DNA of 64,000 nt from Candidatus Electrothrix aestuarii. Lineage in GTDB: Bacteria > Desulfobacterota > Desulfobulbia > Desulfobulbales > Desulfobulbaceae. Where the stretch lies: contig CP159373.1 of NCBI GenBank assembly GCA_032595685.2, positions 2,793,501 through 2,857,500 on the forward strand, written 5' to 3'. The stretch's first letter is position 1. Each line of letters begins with the position of its first letter. Positions 35,094-44,222 of the stretch are shown piece by piece. Below the pieces are notes generated by a model, which was given only the letters and a program-made list of their open reading frames with translations, had not been told where the DNA came from and did not search any database. The translations under genes and the position numbers were made by a program.

Positions 35094-37301
35094 ATGTCAA
35101 AGATTATCTGCTCCGCAGCTATACGCGGTGCCCAAAAAATCGTGGATATGGCCGAAGCGTCCTATGAGGAGGCCTTAAAAAAGTACGGCCCTGAACAGGA
35201 GGTTGCCTTTCCTAACACGGCCTATTACCTGCCGATTATCTATTCCATGCTTGGAGCCAAGGTGGAAAAACTCGGCGATATGAAAGATATTTTTCAGGAA
35301 TGTCGTAAGCTCTTGCCGACCATTGTTACCGAGGATATCTGGCTGCCCTACCTGGGGCCTGCCCTGGATGCCGGTATGGCAACCTATTTTGCCGAGGAAA
35401 TGTACGAGGCAATCGACTACCTGAATTCGCCTAATTACTACACCAAGACCGAAGACCCCACCGCAGATAATATCTGGTTGGGCGCGGCAGACGACGTTAT
35501 CTTCCGAAAACGTGGTGTCGAGTTTGTTGACGGTACGGCTCCGGGCTTTGCTGCCATCGTCGGTTCTCCTTCAGATCCTGAGGTCGCCTCCAAGATCGCC
35601 CTGGAGTTGCAGGAAAAGAACCTCTATATCTTTATGCACACAGATTCAGACGGTAATTATATGCCGGATCTGTTGGTAAAGAATGGAGTACAGGTGGGCT
35701 GGAATACCCGTCTGGTGCCCTTTGGTAAGCGCTATACCTCAGTGGTTTTTTCCATTGGTTTTGCCTGTCGTGTGGCGATGGCCTTCGGTGGTGTCAAGCC
35801 TGGCGACTCCAGAGCCAACCTGCTTTATAATAAGGACCGGACCTATGCCTTTGTTATGCCTTTCGGACCAGTCAGCGATGAGTGGTATGCCAATGCTGCT
35901 GGTGCCATTAACTGGGGTTTTCCGACCATCTCTGATTATGATATTCCTGAGATCCTGCCCACCGGTGTCTGCACCTACGAGCACGTGGTTTCCAATGTAC
36001 CCCATGACGAGATCGTCCAGAAGGCCATTGAGGTACGCGGCCTGAAGGTCAATGTGAGCAAGATTGACATTCCTATGTCCTTCGGTCCTGCCTTTGAGGG
36101 CGAGCGTATCCGTAAGGATGACCTGTTCATGGAATGCGGTGGTGGTCGAACCACCGGTGTGGAGGTTCTGATTTCCAAAGAAATGGACGAGGTGGAAGAC
36201 GGTCTGGTGACTCTGGACGGTCCCGATATCTCTGACATTGAACAGGGACAGAACCTGCCGATTTCTATCTTGGTCGAGGTGGCCGGTCGTGAAATGCAGT
36301 CCGACTTTGAGCCGATCCTGGAGCGTCAGTTTCATCACCTGATGAACTATATTCAGGGCATTATGCATATCGGTCAGCGGAATATCATGTGGGTGCGTAT
36401 CGGCAAGGCTGCCGTGGAAAAAGGATTTTCCTTCAAACATCTTGGCATTGTCCTGCACGGTAAACTGCATCAGGAATTCGGTGCTATTTTGGATAAGGTA
36501 CAGGTCAAAATATCCACTATTCAGGAGCAGGTGGACGAGGTTATGGAACTTGCCAAGCAGGTGTATGATGAGCGTGATCTGCGTCTTGGCTCTATGACCG
36601 ATGAGACCGAAGATGTTTTCTACTCCTGTACCCTGTGCCAGTCCTTTGCACCCAGTCATGTTTGTGTGATTACACCAGAACGTATTGGTATGTGCGGTGC
36701 CTATAACTGGCTGGATGGTAAGGCATCGTATCAGATTAATCCAACAGGTCCGAATCAGCCCATTGAAAAGGGCGAGTGTACAGACCCGGATAACGGCTAT
36801 TTTACTGGTATTAACGAGTTTGTTAATCAGGCATCTCGTGGGGCAGTCACTGATGTGAGCTGCTATTCTTTGATGAATAACCCCATGACCGCCTGTGGTT
36901 GCTTTGAGGCCATTGCCGCTATGCTGCCGCAATGTAACGGTATCATGGTCGTTAACCGTGACTACATGGGCATGACCCCGTCTGGAATGAAGTTCACCAC
37001 TTTGGCCGGTATGGCTGGTGGCGGTATGCAGACACCCGGCTTCATGGGCGTGTCCAAGCATTACATGACCAGTAAAAAGCTGTTCAAAGCTGAGGGCGGT
37101 ATTAAGCGTGTGGTCTGGATGCCCAAGATCATGAAGGATGAGATCAGCGAGAAGCTGAAAGCCATCTGCGAACATGTGGGTATGCCGGAGTTGTACGATA
37201 TGATCGCCACCGAAGAGCAGGGCACCACTGAGGAAGAGATTCTTGAGTTCCTCAAGGAGAAGGGGCATCCTGCGCTGGAGATGGAAACGGCTATGGGGTG
37301 A
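35094..37301 (+). CDS. acsB: acetyl-CoA synthase
   Basis: 735 residues. It joins a methyl group from the corrinoid protein, CO from CooS and CoA to form acetyl-CoA. The A-cluster ligands have exactly the spacing known for the Moorella enzyme: Cys-x2-Cys-x8-Cys-x9-Cys in SCTLCQSFAPSHVCVITP and GMCGAYNW, plus the Cys-Gly-Cys in NPMTACGCFEA that binds the distal nickel. The N-terminal CODH-binding domain is present, so this is the full-length bacterial form and not the short archaeal one. The ribosome binding site GGGAG precedes it. It lies between acsD and acsC. Confidence 0.96.
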   Translation: MSKIICSAAIRGAQKIVDMAEASYEEALKKYGPEQEVAFPNTAYYLPIIYSMLGAKVEKLGDMKDIFQECRKLLPTIVTEDIWLPYLGPALDAGMATYFAEEMYEAIDYLNSPNYYTKTEDPTADNIWLGAADDVIFRKRGVEFVDGTAPGFAAIVGSPSDPEVASKIALELQEKNLYIFMHTDSDGNYMPDLLVKNGVQVGWNTRLVPFGKRYTSVVFSIGFACRVAMAFGGVKPGDSRANLLYNKDRTYAFVMPFGPVSDEWYANAAGAINWGFPTISDYDIPEILPTGVCTYEHVVSNVPHDEIVQKAIEVRGLKVNVSKIDIPMSFGPAFEGERIRKDDLFMECGGGRTTGVEVLISKEMDEVEDGLVTLDGPDISDIEQGQNLPISILVEVAGREMQSDFEPILERQFHHLMNYIQGIMHIGQRNIMWVRIGKAAVEKGFSFKHLGIVLHGKLHQEFGAILDKVQVKISTIQEQVDEVMELAKQVYDERDLRLGSMTDETEDVFYSCTLCQSFAPSHVCVITPERIGMCGAYNWLDGKASYQINPTGPNQPIEKGECTDPDNGYFTGINEFVNQASRGAVTDVSCYSLMNNPMTACGCFEAIAAMLPQCNGIMVVNRDYMGMTPSGMKFTTLAGMAGGGMQTPGFMGVSKHYMTSKKLFKAEGGIKRVVWMPKIMKDEISEKLKAICEHVGMPELYDMIATEEQGTTEEEILEFLKEKGHPALEMETAMG

Positions 37302-37480
37302 TCACACAACTGATTCGGTGTTGATGTGCCTTGAATCGTCGGAGATTGGCGCGAGAGAAATAGTATCGCATCTGGCAGAGAATTCTTTTGGATGCGCTCA
37401 AGATATAACAGGTACTCTGAGAACAAATGAACAGCCGCCGGGCAGATGAAGGAAACGGCTGCTGCATGGGAGGATAGATA

Positions 37481-38830
37481 ATGGCGTTAACCGGTATACA
37501 GATACTCAAAATGCTGCCCAAGAAGAATTGCGGCGAGTGTGACATACCTACCTGTCTCGCCTTTGCCATGAAAGTGGCTGCCGGGCAGGCTGAAATCGAA
37601 ACATGTCCTTATGTCAGTGATGAGGCAAAGGCCACCATTGGTGAGGCTTCAGCACCGCCGATTCGTACCGTCAAGATCGGTGCCGGTGATGCCCAGTTCA
37701 CCGCAGGCGGTGAAACCTGTCAATTCCGGCATGAGAAGCGCTTCGAGAACCAAACCGGTCTGGCTGTGCTGATTACAACGGATGAGGATGCTGCCTCTGT
37801 TGACGGCAAAATCAAACGGGCCAATGACTTCGAGTACGAGCGTGTCGGCGTGATGATGCGCAATAACCTGATCGCTATTAAGGATAATGGTGGTGTTTCG
37901 TTGGCAGATATGGCCAAAAAGGTCATGGAAGGTGCTCCGAAGCAGGCCATCATTTTAATGAGTGATAACGTGGACAGCCTTAAGGGTGGTGCTGCGGCTT
38001 GTGGTGATAATAAACCCTTGCTTTATGGTGCCACCAACGAGAATGTCGATGCCTTTGCTGCACTTGCCCAGGAGACCGGTTGTGTTATCGGTGTGAAGGG
38101 CAAGAATATTGATGATCTGGTAGAAACAGCAGATAAGCTCCTCGCTGCTGGCGTCAAGGATATGGTCATTGATACCGGTGCCCGGACCATGCGCGGCGCC
38201 TTTGAGGATAATGTTGTGGCTCGTCGCTCTGCGGTGAAGGAGAAATTCAAACCGCTTGGCTTTCCGACCATCACCTTTCCCTGCGAGATGTGTGATGACC
38301 TGATGATGGAGGCCATGATCGGCTCTGTTCTGATGGCCAAGTACACCGGGATTACGGTCTTCTCTGACATCCAGGGCGATATCCTGTTCCCGCTCCTGCT
38401 GGAGCAGCTGAACATCTTCACTGACCCGCAGCGTCCGATGGTTGTTGCTGAGGATATTTATCCGATCACCGGTCCGGATGAGAATTCACCGGTCCTGATC
38501 ACCTGTAACTTCTCGCTCACCTACTTCATTGTTTCCGGTGAGATTGAAGGCTCCAAGGTGCCCAGTTGGCTGCTGATCAAGGATACCGAAGGTCTGTCCG
38601 TGCTCACTGCCTGGGCTGCGGGTAAATTCGGTGCCGATCTGATCGCCATGTTTGTCAATAAATCTGGTATTTTGGATAAGGTCAAGCATCGGGAACTGAT
38701 CATTCCGGGCTATCTGGCCACCATCAAGGGTGAACTGGAAGAGGAGCTACCTGACTGGACCATCACCATCGGGCCTCGCGAGGCCGGGCATCTGCCTGCA
38801 TTCCTCAAGGAGTGGAAACCGGCAGCGTAG
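37481..38830 (+). CDS. acsC: corrinoid iron-sulfur protein large subunit
   Basis: 449 residues. The N-terminal 4Fe-4S motif has Cys17, Cys20, Cys25 and Cys42 (NCGECDIPTCLAFAMKVAAG), the cluster that reactivates the cobalamin. The TIM-barrel middle and the C-terminal cobalamin-binding domain (NFSLTYFIVSGEIEGSKVPSW region) follow. With AcsD it accepts the methyl group from methyl-THF and passes it to AcsB. The methyltransferase AcsE and the accessory protein CooC/AcsF are not in the window. Confidence 0.95.
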   Translation: MALTGIQILKMLPKKNCGECDIPTCLAFAMKVAAGQAEIETCPYVSDEAKATIGEASAPPIRTVKIGAGDAQFTAGGETCQFRHEKRFENQTGLAVLITTDEDAASVDGKIKRANDFEYERVGVMMRNNLIAIKDNGGVSLADMAKKVMEGAPKQAIILMSDNVDSLKGGAAACGDNKPLLYGATNENVDAFAALAQETGCVIGVKGKNIDDLVETADKLLAAGVKDMVIDTGARTMRGAFEDNVVARRSAVKEKFKPLGFPTITFPCEMCDDLMMEAMIGSVLMAKYTGITVFSDIQGDILFPLLLEQLNIFTDPQRPMVVAEDIYPITGPDENSPVLITCNFSLTYFIVSGEIEGSKVPSWLLIKDTEGLSVLTAWAAGKFGADLIAMFVNKSGILDKVKHRELIIPGYLATIKGELEEELPDWTITIGPREAGHLPAFLKEWKPAA

Positions 38831-38864
38831 GTTGGGCTGACGGTGCAGTTTTGCTTTGTACAAT

Positions 38865-38897
38865 ACAGCCCTGTCGTCCATCGGATGATGGGGCTGT
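38865..38897 (+). terminator. possible terminator after acsC
   Basis: ACAGCCC (38865-38871) and GGGCTGT (38891-38897) form a 7-bp stem with a 19-base loop, followed only by TTGG. Weak or partial termination is likely before the inserted toxin genes. Confidence 0.4.
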
Positions 38898-38986
38898 TTG
38901 GTCTGGAAAGGCAACAGTCGAGTAGGATGGGTTTACGTACCATTAATGAGCCTGTGAAACGTTAGCCTCAGAAGGAGAATGAAGAT

Positions 38987-39070
38987 ATGGCCCCGGAAGC
39001 TGCCATTACAATTTCAAAGATGCTTGAGACATTGCCGGAACGGTTCAAAGCATTAAGGAAGCTGGCATGA
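38987..39070 (+). pseudogene. truncated antitoxin-like reading frame
   Basis: 27 codons, MAPEAAITISKMLETLPERFKALRKLA, behind a good ribosome binding site (AGAAGGAGAATG). The ITISKMLETLPE start resembles small antitoxins found upstream of PIN or RelE toxins, but the rest is missing. It lies 80 bases before a PIN-domain gene. Probably a remnant, possibly still expressed as a peptide. Confidence 0.45.
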
Positions 39071-39149
39071 GCCTAAGCGCAATAGTGTTATATTGGACAA
39101 ACTGGTCTGGTAATGTATACCGATGAGTTGCAACAATAGTTGAGTTGAT

Positions 39150-39632
39150 ATGGGCAAAGTCTACATTGAAACTTCAATAGTCTCTTATCTGACAGCACGA
39201 CCATCCAGTAATCTCATTGCCGCTGCATGGCAAAAAGAAACTATTGATTGGTGGGAATCCGAAAAACAGCGATTTAAGCTATATATTTCAGAGGTTGTGA
39301 TTGAAGAAGCAGGCAGAGGAAACGCTGATGCTGCATCAAGAAGGCTCTCTGCACTTGATGGCCTTGAGATCTTTAAAATAAATAAAGAAATAGTCGCGTT
39401 ATCCAAGATTCTGATTCAGGATGGCGGAATCCCGAAAAAGGCGCTGGATGACGCATTACATGTTGCGATAGCTTCCGTTCATGCAGTTGAATTTTTACTC
39501 ACATGGAATTGTAGACACACAAACAACGCGGAAATGAAGCCGAAAATAAGAAAAATTATAGAAGCGCATGGATTTCAGAGTCCTGAAATTGCTACTCCAA
39601 TCGAATTGATGGGGAGGAGAGATGATGATTGA
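39150..39632 (+). CDS. PIN-domain toxin-like protein
   Basis: 160 residues with PIN-fold features: VYIETSIVSYL at the N-terminus, Glu residues in ISEVVIEEAGRG, and Asp residues in KALDDALHVAIASVHAVEFLLTWN. The C-terminal half ends IEAHGFQSPEIATPIELMG, a tail seen in VapC-like proteins of this subfamily. The first conserved Asp of classic PIN domains is replaced by Glu (ETS), which is usual for the subfamily. The gene overlaps a small downstream gene by 11 bases, suggesting a reversed toxin-antitoxin order. Confidence 0.8.
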   Translation: MGKVYIETSIVSYLTARPSSNLIAAAWQKETIDWWESEKQRFKLYISEVVIEEAGRGNADAASRRLSALDGLEIFKINKEIVALSKILIQDGGIPKKALDDALHVAIASVHAVEFLLTWNCRHTNNAEMKPKIRKIIEAHGFQSPEIATPIELMGRRDDD

Positions 39633-39801
39633 CGAAATACTTCAAGAATTAAGGGCTGTAAAAGATAAAATTGCTAAAGAGTATAGCTATAGTCTTGATG
39701 ATTTAGCTGAATATTATTCGCAAAAACAAATGAATAATCCTGAAAAATTCTATCAGGGGAAGAAAAATATAAAAACCGAGCAGGTTGTTCGATCTGAATA
39801 A
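39622..39801 (+). CDS. small protein overlapping the PIN toxin gene (candidate antitoxin)
   Basis: 59 residues, MMIDEILQELRAVKDKIAKEY followed by SYSLDDLAEYYSQKQ and a Lys/Gln-rich tail. A strong GGGGAGGAG sits just before two tandem ATGs (39622 and 39625), inside the 3' end of the PIN gene. The helical, charged N-terminus and the position overlapping a toxin suggest an antitoxin. I cannot assign a DNA-binding fold. Confidence 0.65.
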   Translation: MMIDEILQELRAVKDKIAKEYSYSLDDLAEYYSQKQMNNPEKFYQGKKNIKTEQVVRSE

Positions 39802-39815
39802 ACATGGGTTGAAGA

Positions 39816-40010
39816 TTGTTGTCTATAACTATCCAAGATGATATTTAATTCAACTTACTTGAGTTTGTAGCGTCAGCCCGTCAAACACCTGAAAAATTCG
39901 TGATTGAACTTATTCGTGAGCACTTTGATTATTATGACAGTCTTGACAGCGAGGCACCTGATTTTACCGCATTAGAGACTGACAGAAAATATACTTTAAC
40001 CAATCAATAA
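39816..40010 (+). pseudogene. broken antitoxin-like gene
   Basis: A frame beginning at TTG codons encodes LLSITIQDDI, then a TAA (39846-39848), then FNLLEFVASARQTPEKFVIELIREHFDYYDSLDSEAP to the stop at 40010. The joined sequence looks like a single ribbon-helix-helix-like antitoxin (a strand, then two helices) of about 64 residues. The stop is TAA and has no hairpin after it, so recoding is not supported. It lies 15 bases before hdrA. Confidence 0.55.
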
Positions 40011-40025
40011 ACACTGGAGATTGCA

Positions 40026-43000
40026 ATGGGAAAAGGAATGGAACACAGGGCCGGATCAGTAATGGTCGTGGGCGGAGGTATCGCCGGGATACAGACCGCC
40101 CTTGACCTGACTGAACTTGGTTATTACGTCTACCTGCTGGAAAAAGCGCCGGTTGTGGGCGGGGTTATGGCCCAGCTCGATAAGACTTTTCCGACCAATG
40201 ACTGCTCTCTCTGAATACTCGCGCCTAAGCTGGTAGAGGCCGGTCGGTCTCCAAACATAGAGATGATCACCAATGCAGATCTTCTGGCATTGGACGGAAA
40301 ACCGGGTGATTTTACTGTCAAGGTACGTAAACGCCCACGTTATATTGATGCGGACAAGTGTACTGCCTGCGGGTTGTGTACCCAATATTGTCCCAAGCAC
40401 CTTTCTGATGCATATAATGAAGGACTGTCGCTGACTCGTCCTATTCATATTGATTATGCCCAGGCTGTGCCTGCGACATATTATATTGATCCGTCAGCCT
40501 GTATGTCTGTGCAACACGATACCTGCCAGATCTGCGTGCCGGTCTGCCAGAGTCATGCCATTGACTTTAGTCAGCAGCCGGAAGAAGTTGATATCAAGGT
40601 TGGGGCAATGGTGCTGTCGCCAGGCTTTGGCCGGATTGATGATGCCACCTTGGAAAAATATTCCTACGGTCAACATCCTGATGTGCTTACAGCGGTAGAA
40701 TTTGAGCGCATGACCAATGCTTCTGGTCCCTTCCTCGGTGAGGTGAAATGCTTCTCTGATGGGCGCCATCCCAAGTCATTGGCTTTTATTCAGTGTGTGG
40801 GTTCCAGGGATCTGGGGTGTGATAATGGCTATTGCTCTTCAGTTTGCTGTATGTATGCCATCAAGGAAGCAATGGTGGCCAAGGAGCATGACCCGGAAGT
40901 GGATATCACCGTCTATTATATGGATATCCGCACCCAGGGCAAGGATTTTGATAAGGCCAGGGAACGGGCCGAGGCTATGGGCGTGAAGTTTGTCCGGGCC
41001 AAGGTTGCCGGAGTGACTCCTTGGGAGAATAGCCTACGTTTGACCTATTCCACTTTGGACGGCAAGCATGAGTTTAAGCCTCATGATATGGTGGTGCTTT
41101 CTGTTGGTCTGGAAGCTCCCAAGGATGCTCAGGGTATTGCCGACATGACGGGCATTGAGCTGAATCAGTATGATTTTGCCAAAACAGATACCTTCAGCCC
41201 CCTGAATACCAGCGTGGAAGGCGTGGTTGTTGCTGGTGCCTTCCAGGGCCCCAAGGATATCCCAGAGTCTGTTACGCAGGCCTCGGCAACAGCTGGTATC
41301 GTGTCTGGGATGTTGGAAAAACAGCGCGGGCTCGGCATTGTCCATAAGTCCTACCCGGACGAGAAAGCGATGGATGAGGAAGTCCGCATCGGGGTTTTTG
41401 TTTGCCATTGCGGTATCAATATCGCCTCGGTAGTGGATGTCCATAAGGTGGAAGATTCTGTTGAGGGCATGGAAGGGGTTGTCTACCATACAGATTCCCT
41501 CTACTCCTGTTCTGCTGATGCGGTGCAGACCCTCAAGGACAGGATTATTGAGCATAATCTGAATCGGGTGGTTATTGCGGCCTGTTCTCCGCGAACCCAT
41601 GAGCCGCTTTTTCAGGAAACCCTGCGGGATGCAGGCCTGAATCGTTGCCTGATTGAGATGGTCAATATCCGTGACCAATGTTCCTGGGTCCATGCTGGCG
41701 AGCCGGAAGCAGCTACTGATAAGTCGCAGGATCTGTTGCGCATGGCAGTTGCTAAGGCCAGAGGTATGAAACCTCTGCCGGAACAGACTGTGCCGGTTAC
41801 CCCCAAGGCCTTGATCATCGGCGCGGGTATTGCCGGTATGACCGTGGCCTTGAGTCTGGCAGAGCAGGGCTTTGACTCTGTGCTGGTGGAGAAAGGAGAA
41901 CGGCTGGGAGGCAGCCTGGGACTGTTGAACCATACTCTGGATGCCCACGAGACCGCCTCGCACCTGCAAAAACTGGTTGCTGAGGTCGAGGCCAACGAGC
42001 ATATTGACGTGCTGACCAAGGCCGAGCTCAAGGATTTCTCCGGCTTTGTCGGCAACTTCTCCTCTGTGGTAGCTGAGGAGGGTGGTGCTGAGCACACGGT
42101 GGATCACGGGGTTGTGGTCCTGGCAACCGGTGGGCACGAGCATCGTCCCGAGGGCTATCTGCTGGAGGAGAACGATAAGGTGGTCACCCAGACCGAGCTG
42201 GAGCAGCAATTGGCTGCGGACGGTAAGGCACCGGAATCTATTATTATGGTCCAGTGTGCTGGTTCACGCGGTGATGATCTCAAGTATTGCTCCAAGGTCT
42301 GCTGTAATCATGCGGTTAAGAATGCGCTCAAGATCAAGGAACTGAATCCTGCCAGTCAGGTGATCGTCCTGTATCGGGATATGCGGACCTATGGTTATGC
42401 CGAGGATGCCTATCGTGAGGCGCGACTTAAAGGCGTGATCTTCATTCCTTATGAGTTGGCTCAGAAACCGAAGATTTCTGTTAAAGGCAAAGGCAAGAAG
42501 CTCACAGTGAGCTTCTTTGATGCCCTGTTGCAGGAAGATGTGGAGATGAACCCGGATATGGTGGCCCTGTCCGTGGGTATTGCCCCGGATGGTACCGAAG
42601 ATCTGAGCAAGCTGCTCAAGGCACCACTCACCGATGATCGCTTCTTCCTGGAGGCCCATGTGAAGTTGCGGCCAGTGGAACTGCCGGTCTCCGGGGTCTA
42701 TGTCTGTGGCCTGGCCCACGCACCGAAACCTGTGGATGAGACCATTGCCCAGGCCCAGGCAGCTGCGGCCAAGGCGGCTATTCCCCTGGTGAAAGGCAAG
42801 GTCAGCATTGATCCTATTGTCTCGGTAGTTGAGCAGGAAAAATGTATTGGTTGCGGTATCTGCGCCAGCCTTTGTCCCTTTGGCGCTATTGAGATGATCA
42901 AGGTAGATAAGAAGCGCAAGGCCCAGACCATTGCCGCCTCCTGTAAGGCCTGTGGTATTTGTTCCAGCCATTGTCCGACCTTTGCCATCTCTATGGGCGG

Positions 43001-43076
43001 GTTCACCAATGAGCAGATCATGGATCAGATTGCCGCCTTTGGTAATATACAGGCGGACGAACCGGTTGAGGCGTGA
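40026..43076 (+). CDS. hdrA: HdrA-family electron-bifurcating flavoprotein, selenocysteine form
   Basis: 1,016 residues when the in-frame UGA at 40212-40214 is read as selenocysteine 63. Before it: [20 protein letters not shown] (FAD) and FPTNDCSL. After it, in the same frame: [17 protein letters not shown], the normal HdrA sequence with Cys expected at the UGA position. Next come [12 protein letters not shown] and [16 protein letters not shown] cluster motifs, a second FAD module ([21 protein letters not shown]), and a C-terminal two-cluster ferredoxin domain ([18 protein letters not shown] and [12 protein letters not shown]). HdrA splits electrons between ferredoxin and a second acceptor. 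With MetF in the same operon, the likely role is a MetF-HdrA-MvhD complex. HdrB and HdrC are not nearby. Confidence 0.92.
40236..40251 (+). promoter_or_regulatory. SECIS-like hairpin of hdrA
   Basis: GAGGCC (40236-40241) and GGTCTC (40246-40251) form a 6-bp stem with one G-T pair around the loop GGTC, starting 21 bases after the UGA. The distance and the G/U-containing loop fit a bacterial SECIS element recognised by SelB. It lies within the coding sequence. Confidence 0.65.
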
Positions 43077-43098
43077 TTCCTGTAACCTGAAACACACT

Positions 43099-43160
43099 GT
43101 AGGGGCAGACCCCTGTGTCTGCCCTGATTGGATTGGGCGAACACGGGGATTCGCCCCTAC
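43099..43160. repeat. GTAGGGGC dispersed palindrome, hdrA-mvhD copy
   Basis: Outer arms GTAGGGGC (43099-43106) and GCCCCTAC (43153-43160). An internal stem GGGCAGA/TCTGCCC can also form. It fills most of the spacer between hdrA and mvhD. Confidence 0.8.
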
Positions 43161-43199
43161 AGCCTGATATGCAATAAACATCAATTATGAGGTGTTTTG

Positions 43200-43799
43200 A
43201 TGAGCAATGAGTTCAGTCCCAAGATTTTGGGTTTTTTATGTAACTGGTGCTGCTACGCAGCAGCGGACGCAGCCGGGGTTTCCCGGTTTCAGTACCCACC
43301 TAACCTGCGGACCATCCGGGTGATGTGTACCGGTCGGGTTGATCCGTCCTTTATCCTGCGCGGTTTTATCGAGGGCGCAGACGGTATCTTCACCGGTGGC
43401 TGACAGCATGGCGAATGTCATTACCAGGTAGGTAATTACGATGCAATGGGTGTGGATGCGCTGGTCAGAAAGGTACTGGAAGACGTGGGTATCCGCAAAG
43501 AACGATATGATCTGCAATGGGCTTCAGCTGCTGAGGCTCCGCGCTTTGTGAAGTTGATCACTGATTTCACCGAACAGATGCGTGAACTCGGTCCGCTGGG
43601 CGAGGCTGAGGGAATGTCCAAAGAAGAGATCAAGGATCGCTTGCAGAAAGCTCTGGATGTGGTCTCTGACCAGAAGGTCCGGGTCAGCTTTGGTAATGCT
43701 GCTAAGGCGGTGCGCAAGGACGCGATCTGGACGCCGGAGCATATTGACGGGGTGGTCACCACCAAGATGGCGAAGACTTTGGAGAAGGCAATGGCCTAA
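43200..43799 (+). CDS. mvhD: MvhD-like iron-sulfur electron-transfer subunit, selenocysteine form
   Basis: 199 residues when the in-frame UGA at 43401-43403 is read as selenocysteine 68. Upstream: FLCNWCCYAAADAAGVSRFQYP, VMCTGRVDPSFILRGFIEGADG. After the UGA: QHGECHYQVGNYDAMGVDALVRKVLEDVG. In cysteine forms of MvhD the UGA position is Cys, in the pattern GCxxGxCHY, and binds a 2Fe-2S cluster. The ATG at 43200 has GAGGTG five bases upstream. MvhD passes electrons from a hydrogenase or dehydrogenase to HdrA, which fits its place right after hdrA. It is followed by a strong terminator. Confidence 0.92.
43417..43439 (+). promoter_or_regulatory. SECIS-like hairpin of mvhD
   Basis: GTCATTACC (43417-43425) and GGTAATTAC (43431-43439) pair with one C-T mismatch around the 5-base loop AGGTA. 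It starts 13 bases after the UGA, within the range used by bacterial SelB. The stem sequence differs from the hdrA hairpin, but the G/U-containing loop is shared. Confidence 0.7.
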
Positions 43800-43867
43800 T
43801 AATTGCCTGATTGTTGTGCCTGCTCCTCTCTGTACAGCACAAAGCAGGCATTGACAAGAATATACAA

Positions 43868-43902
43868 ACGGCACTGTCCCTTGGGATGGTGCCGTTTTTT
43901 TT
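43868..43902 (+). terminator. terminator after mvhD
   Basis: ACGGCAC (43868-43874) and GTGCCGT (43889-43895), with an inner stem TCCC/GGGA, followed by eight T residues. A strong intrinsic terminator, closing the Wood-Ljungdahl operon. It resembles the terminator at 54565-54600. Confidence 0.85.
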
Positions 43903-43973
43903 GACATCCGCCCTGAAAAGACCTATTATAAGTATTGTTAGAAGTGCTTTAAATCAATCATGGGGGAGTGGAT

Positions 43974-44222
43974 ATGGCGGAGCGTATTTTAGCTGGTAGA
44001 ATAGCCAGTATTTCTGAACTGAAAAAAAATCCGATGGGGGTTCTTGCCCAGGGAGAAGGCGATCCTGTTGCAATCCTGAATAGGAATAAGCCGGCTTTTT
44101 ACTGTGTTCCGGCGCAGGCATACGAAGAACTGCTTAACCGGCTGGAAGATATGGAACTGAATGCCATTGCAGATGCTCGTAAAGGTCAGAAGCGAATCAA
44201 GGTGAAACTGGATGAGCTATGA
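43974..44222 (+). CDS. Phd/YefM-type antitoxin
   Basis: 82 residues from the ATG at 43974 (GGGGAG five bases upstream; a GTG at 43968 is the alternative). ASISELKKNPMGVLAQGEGDPVAILNRNKPAFYCVPAQAYEELL is the Phd/YefM fold that binds DNA with its N-terminus. The C-terminal helix neutralises a RelE-family toxin. The stop overlaps the toxin start by 11 bases. Autoregulation is typical; no operator is obvious. Confidence 0.88.
   Translation: MAERILAGRIASISELKKNPMGVLAQGEGDPVAILNRNKPAFYCVPAQAYEELLNRLEDMELNAIADARKGQKRIKVKLDEL

Noticed and set aside
39846-39848. Possible recoded stop in the antitoxin-like frame before hdrA
   Set aside because: The codon is TAA, which is not used for selenocysteine, and no hairpin follows. 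A pseudogene is the simpler reading.
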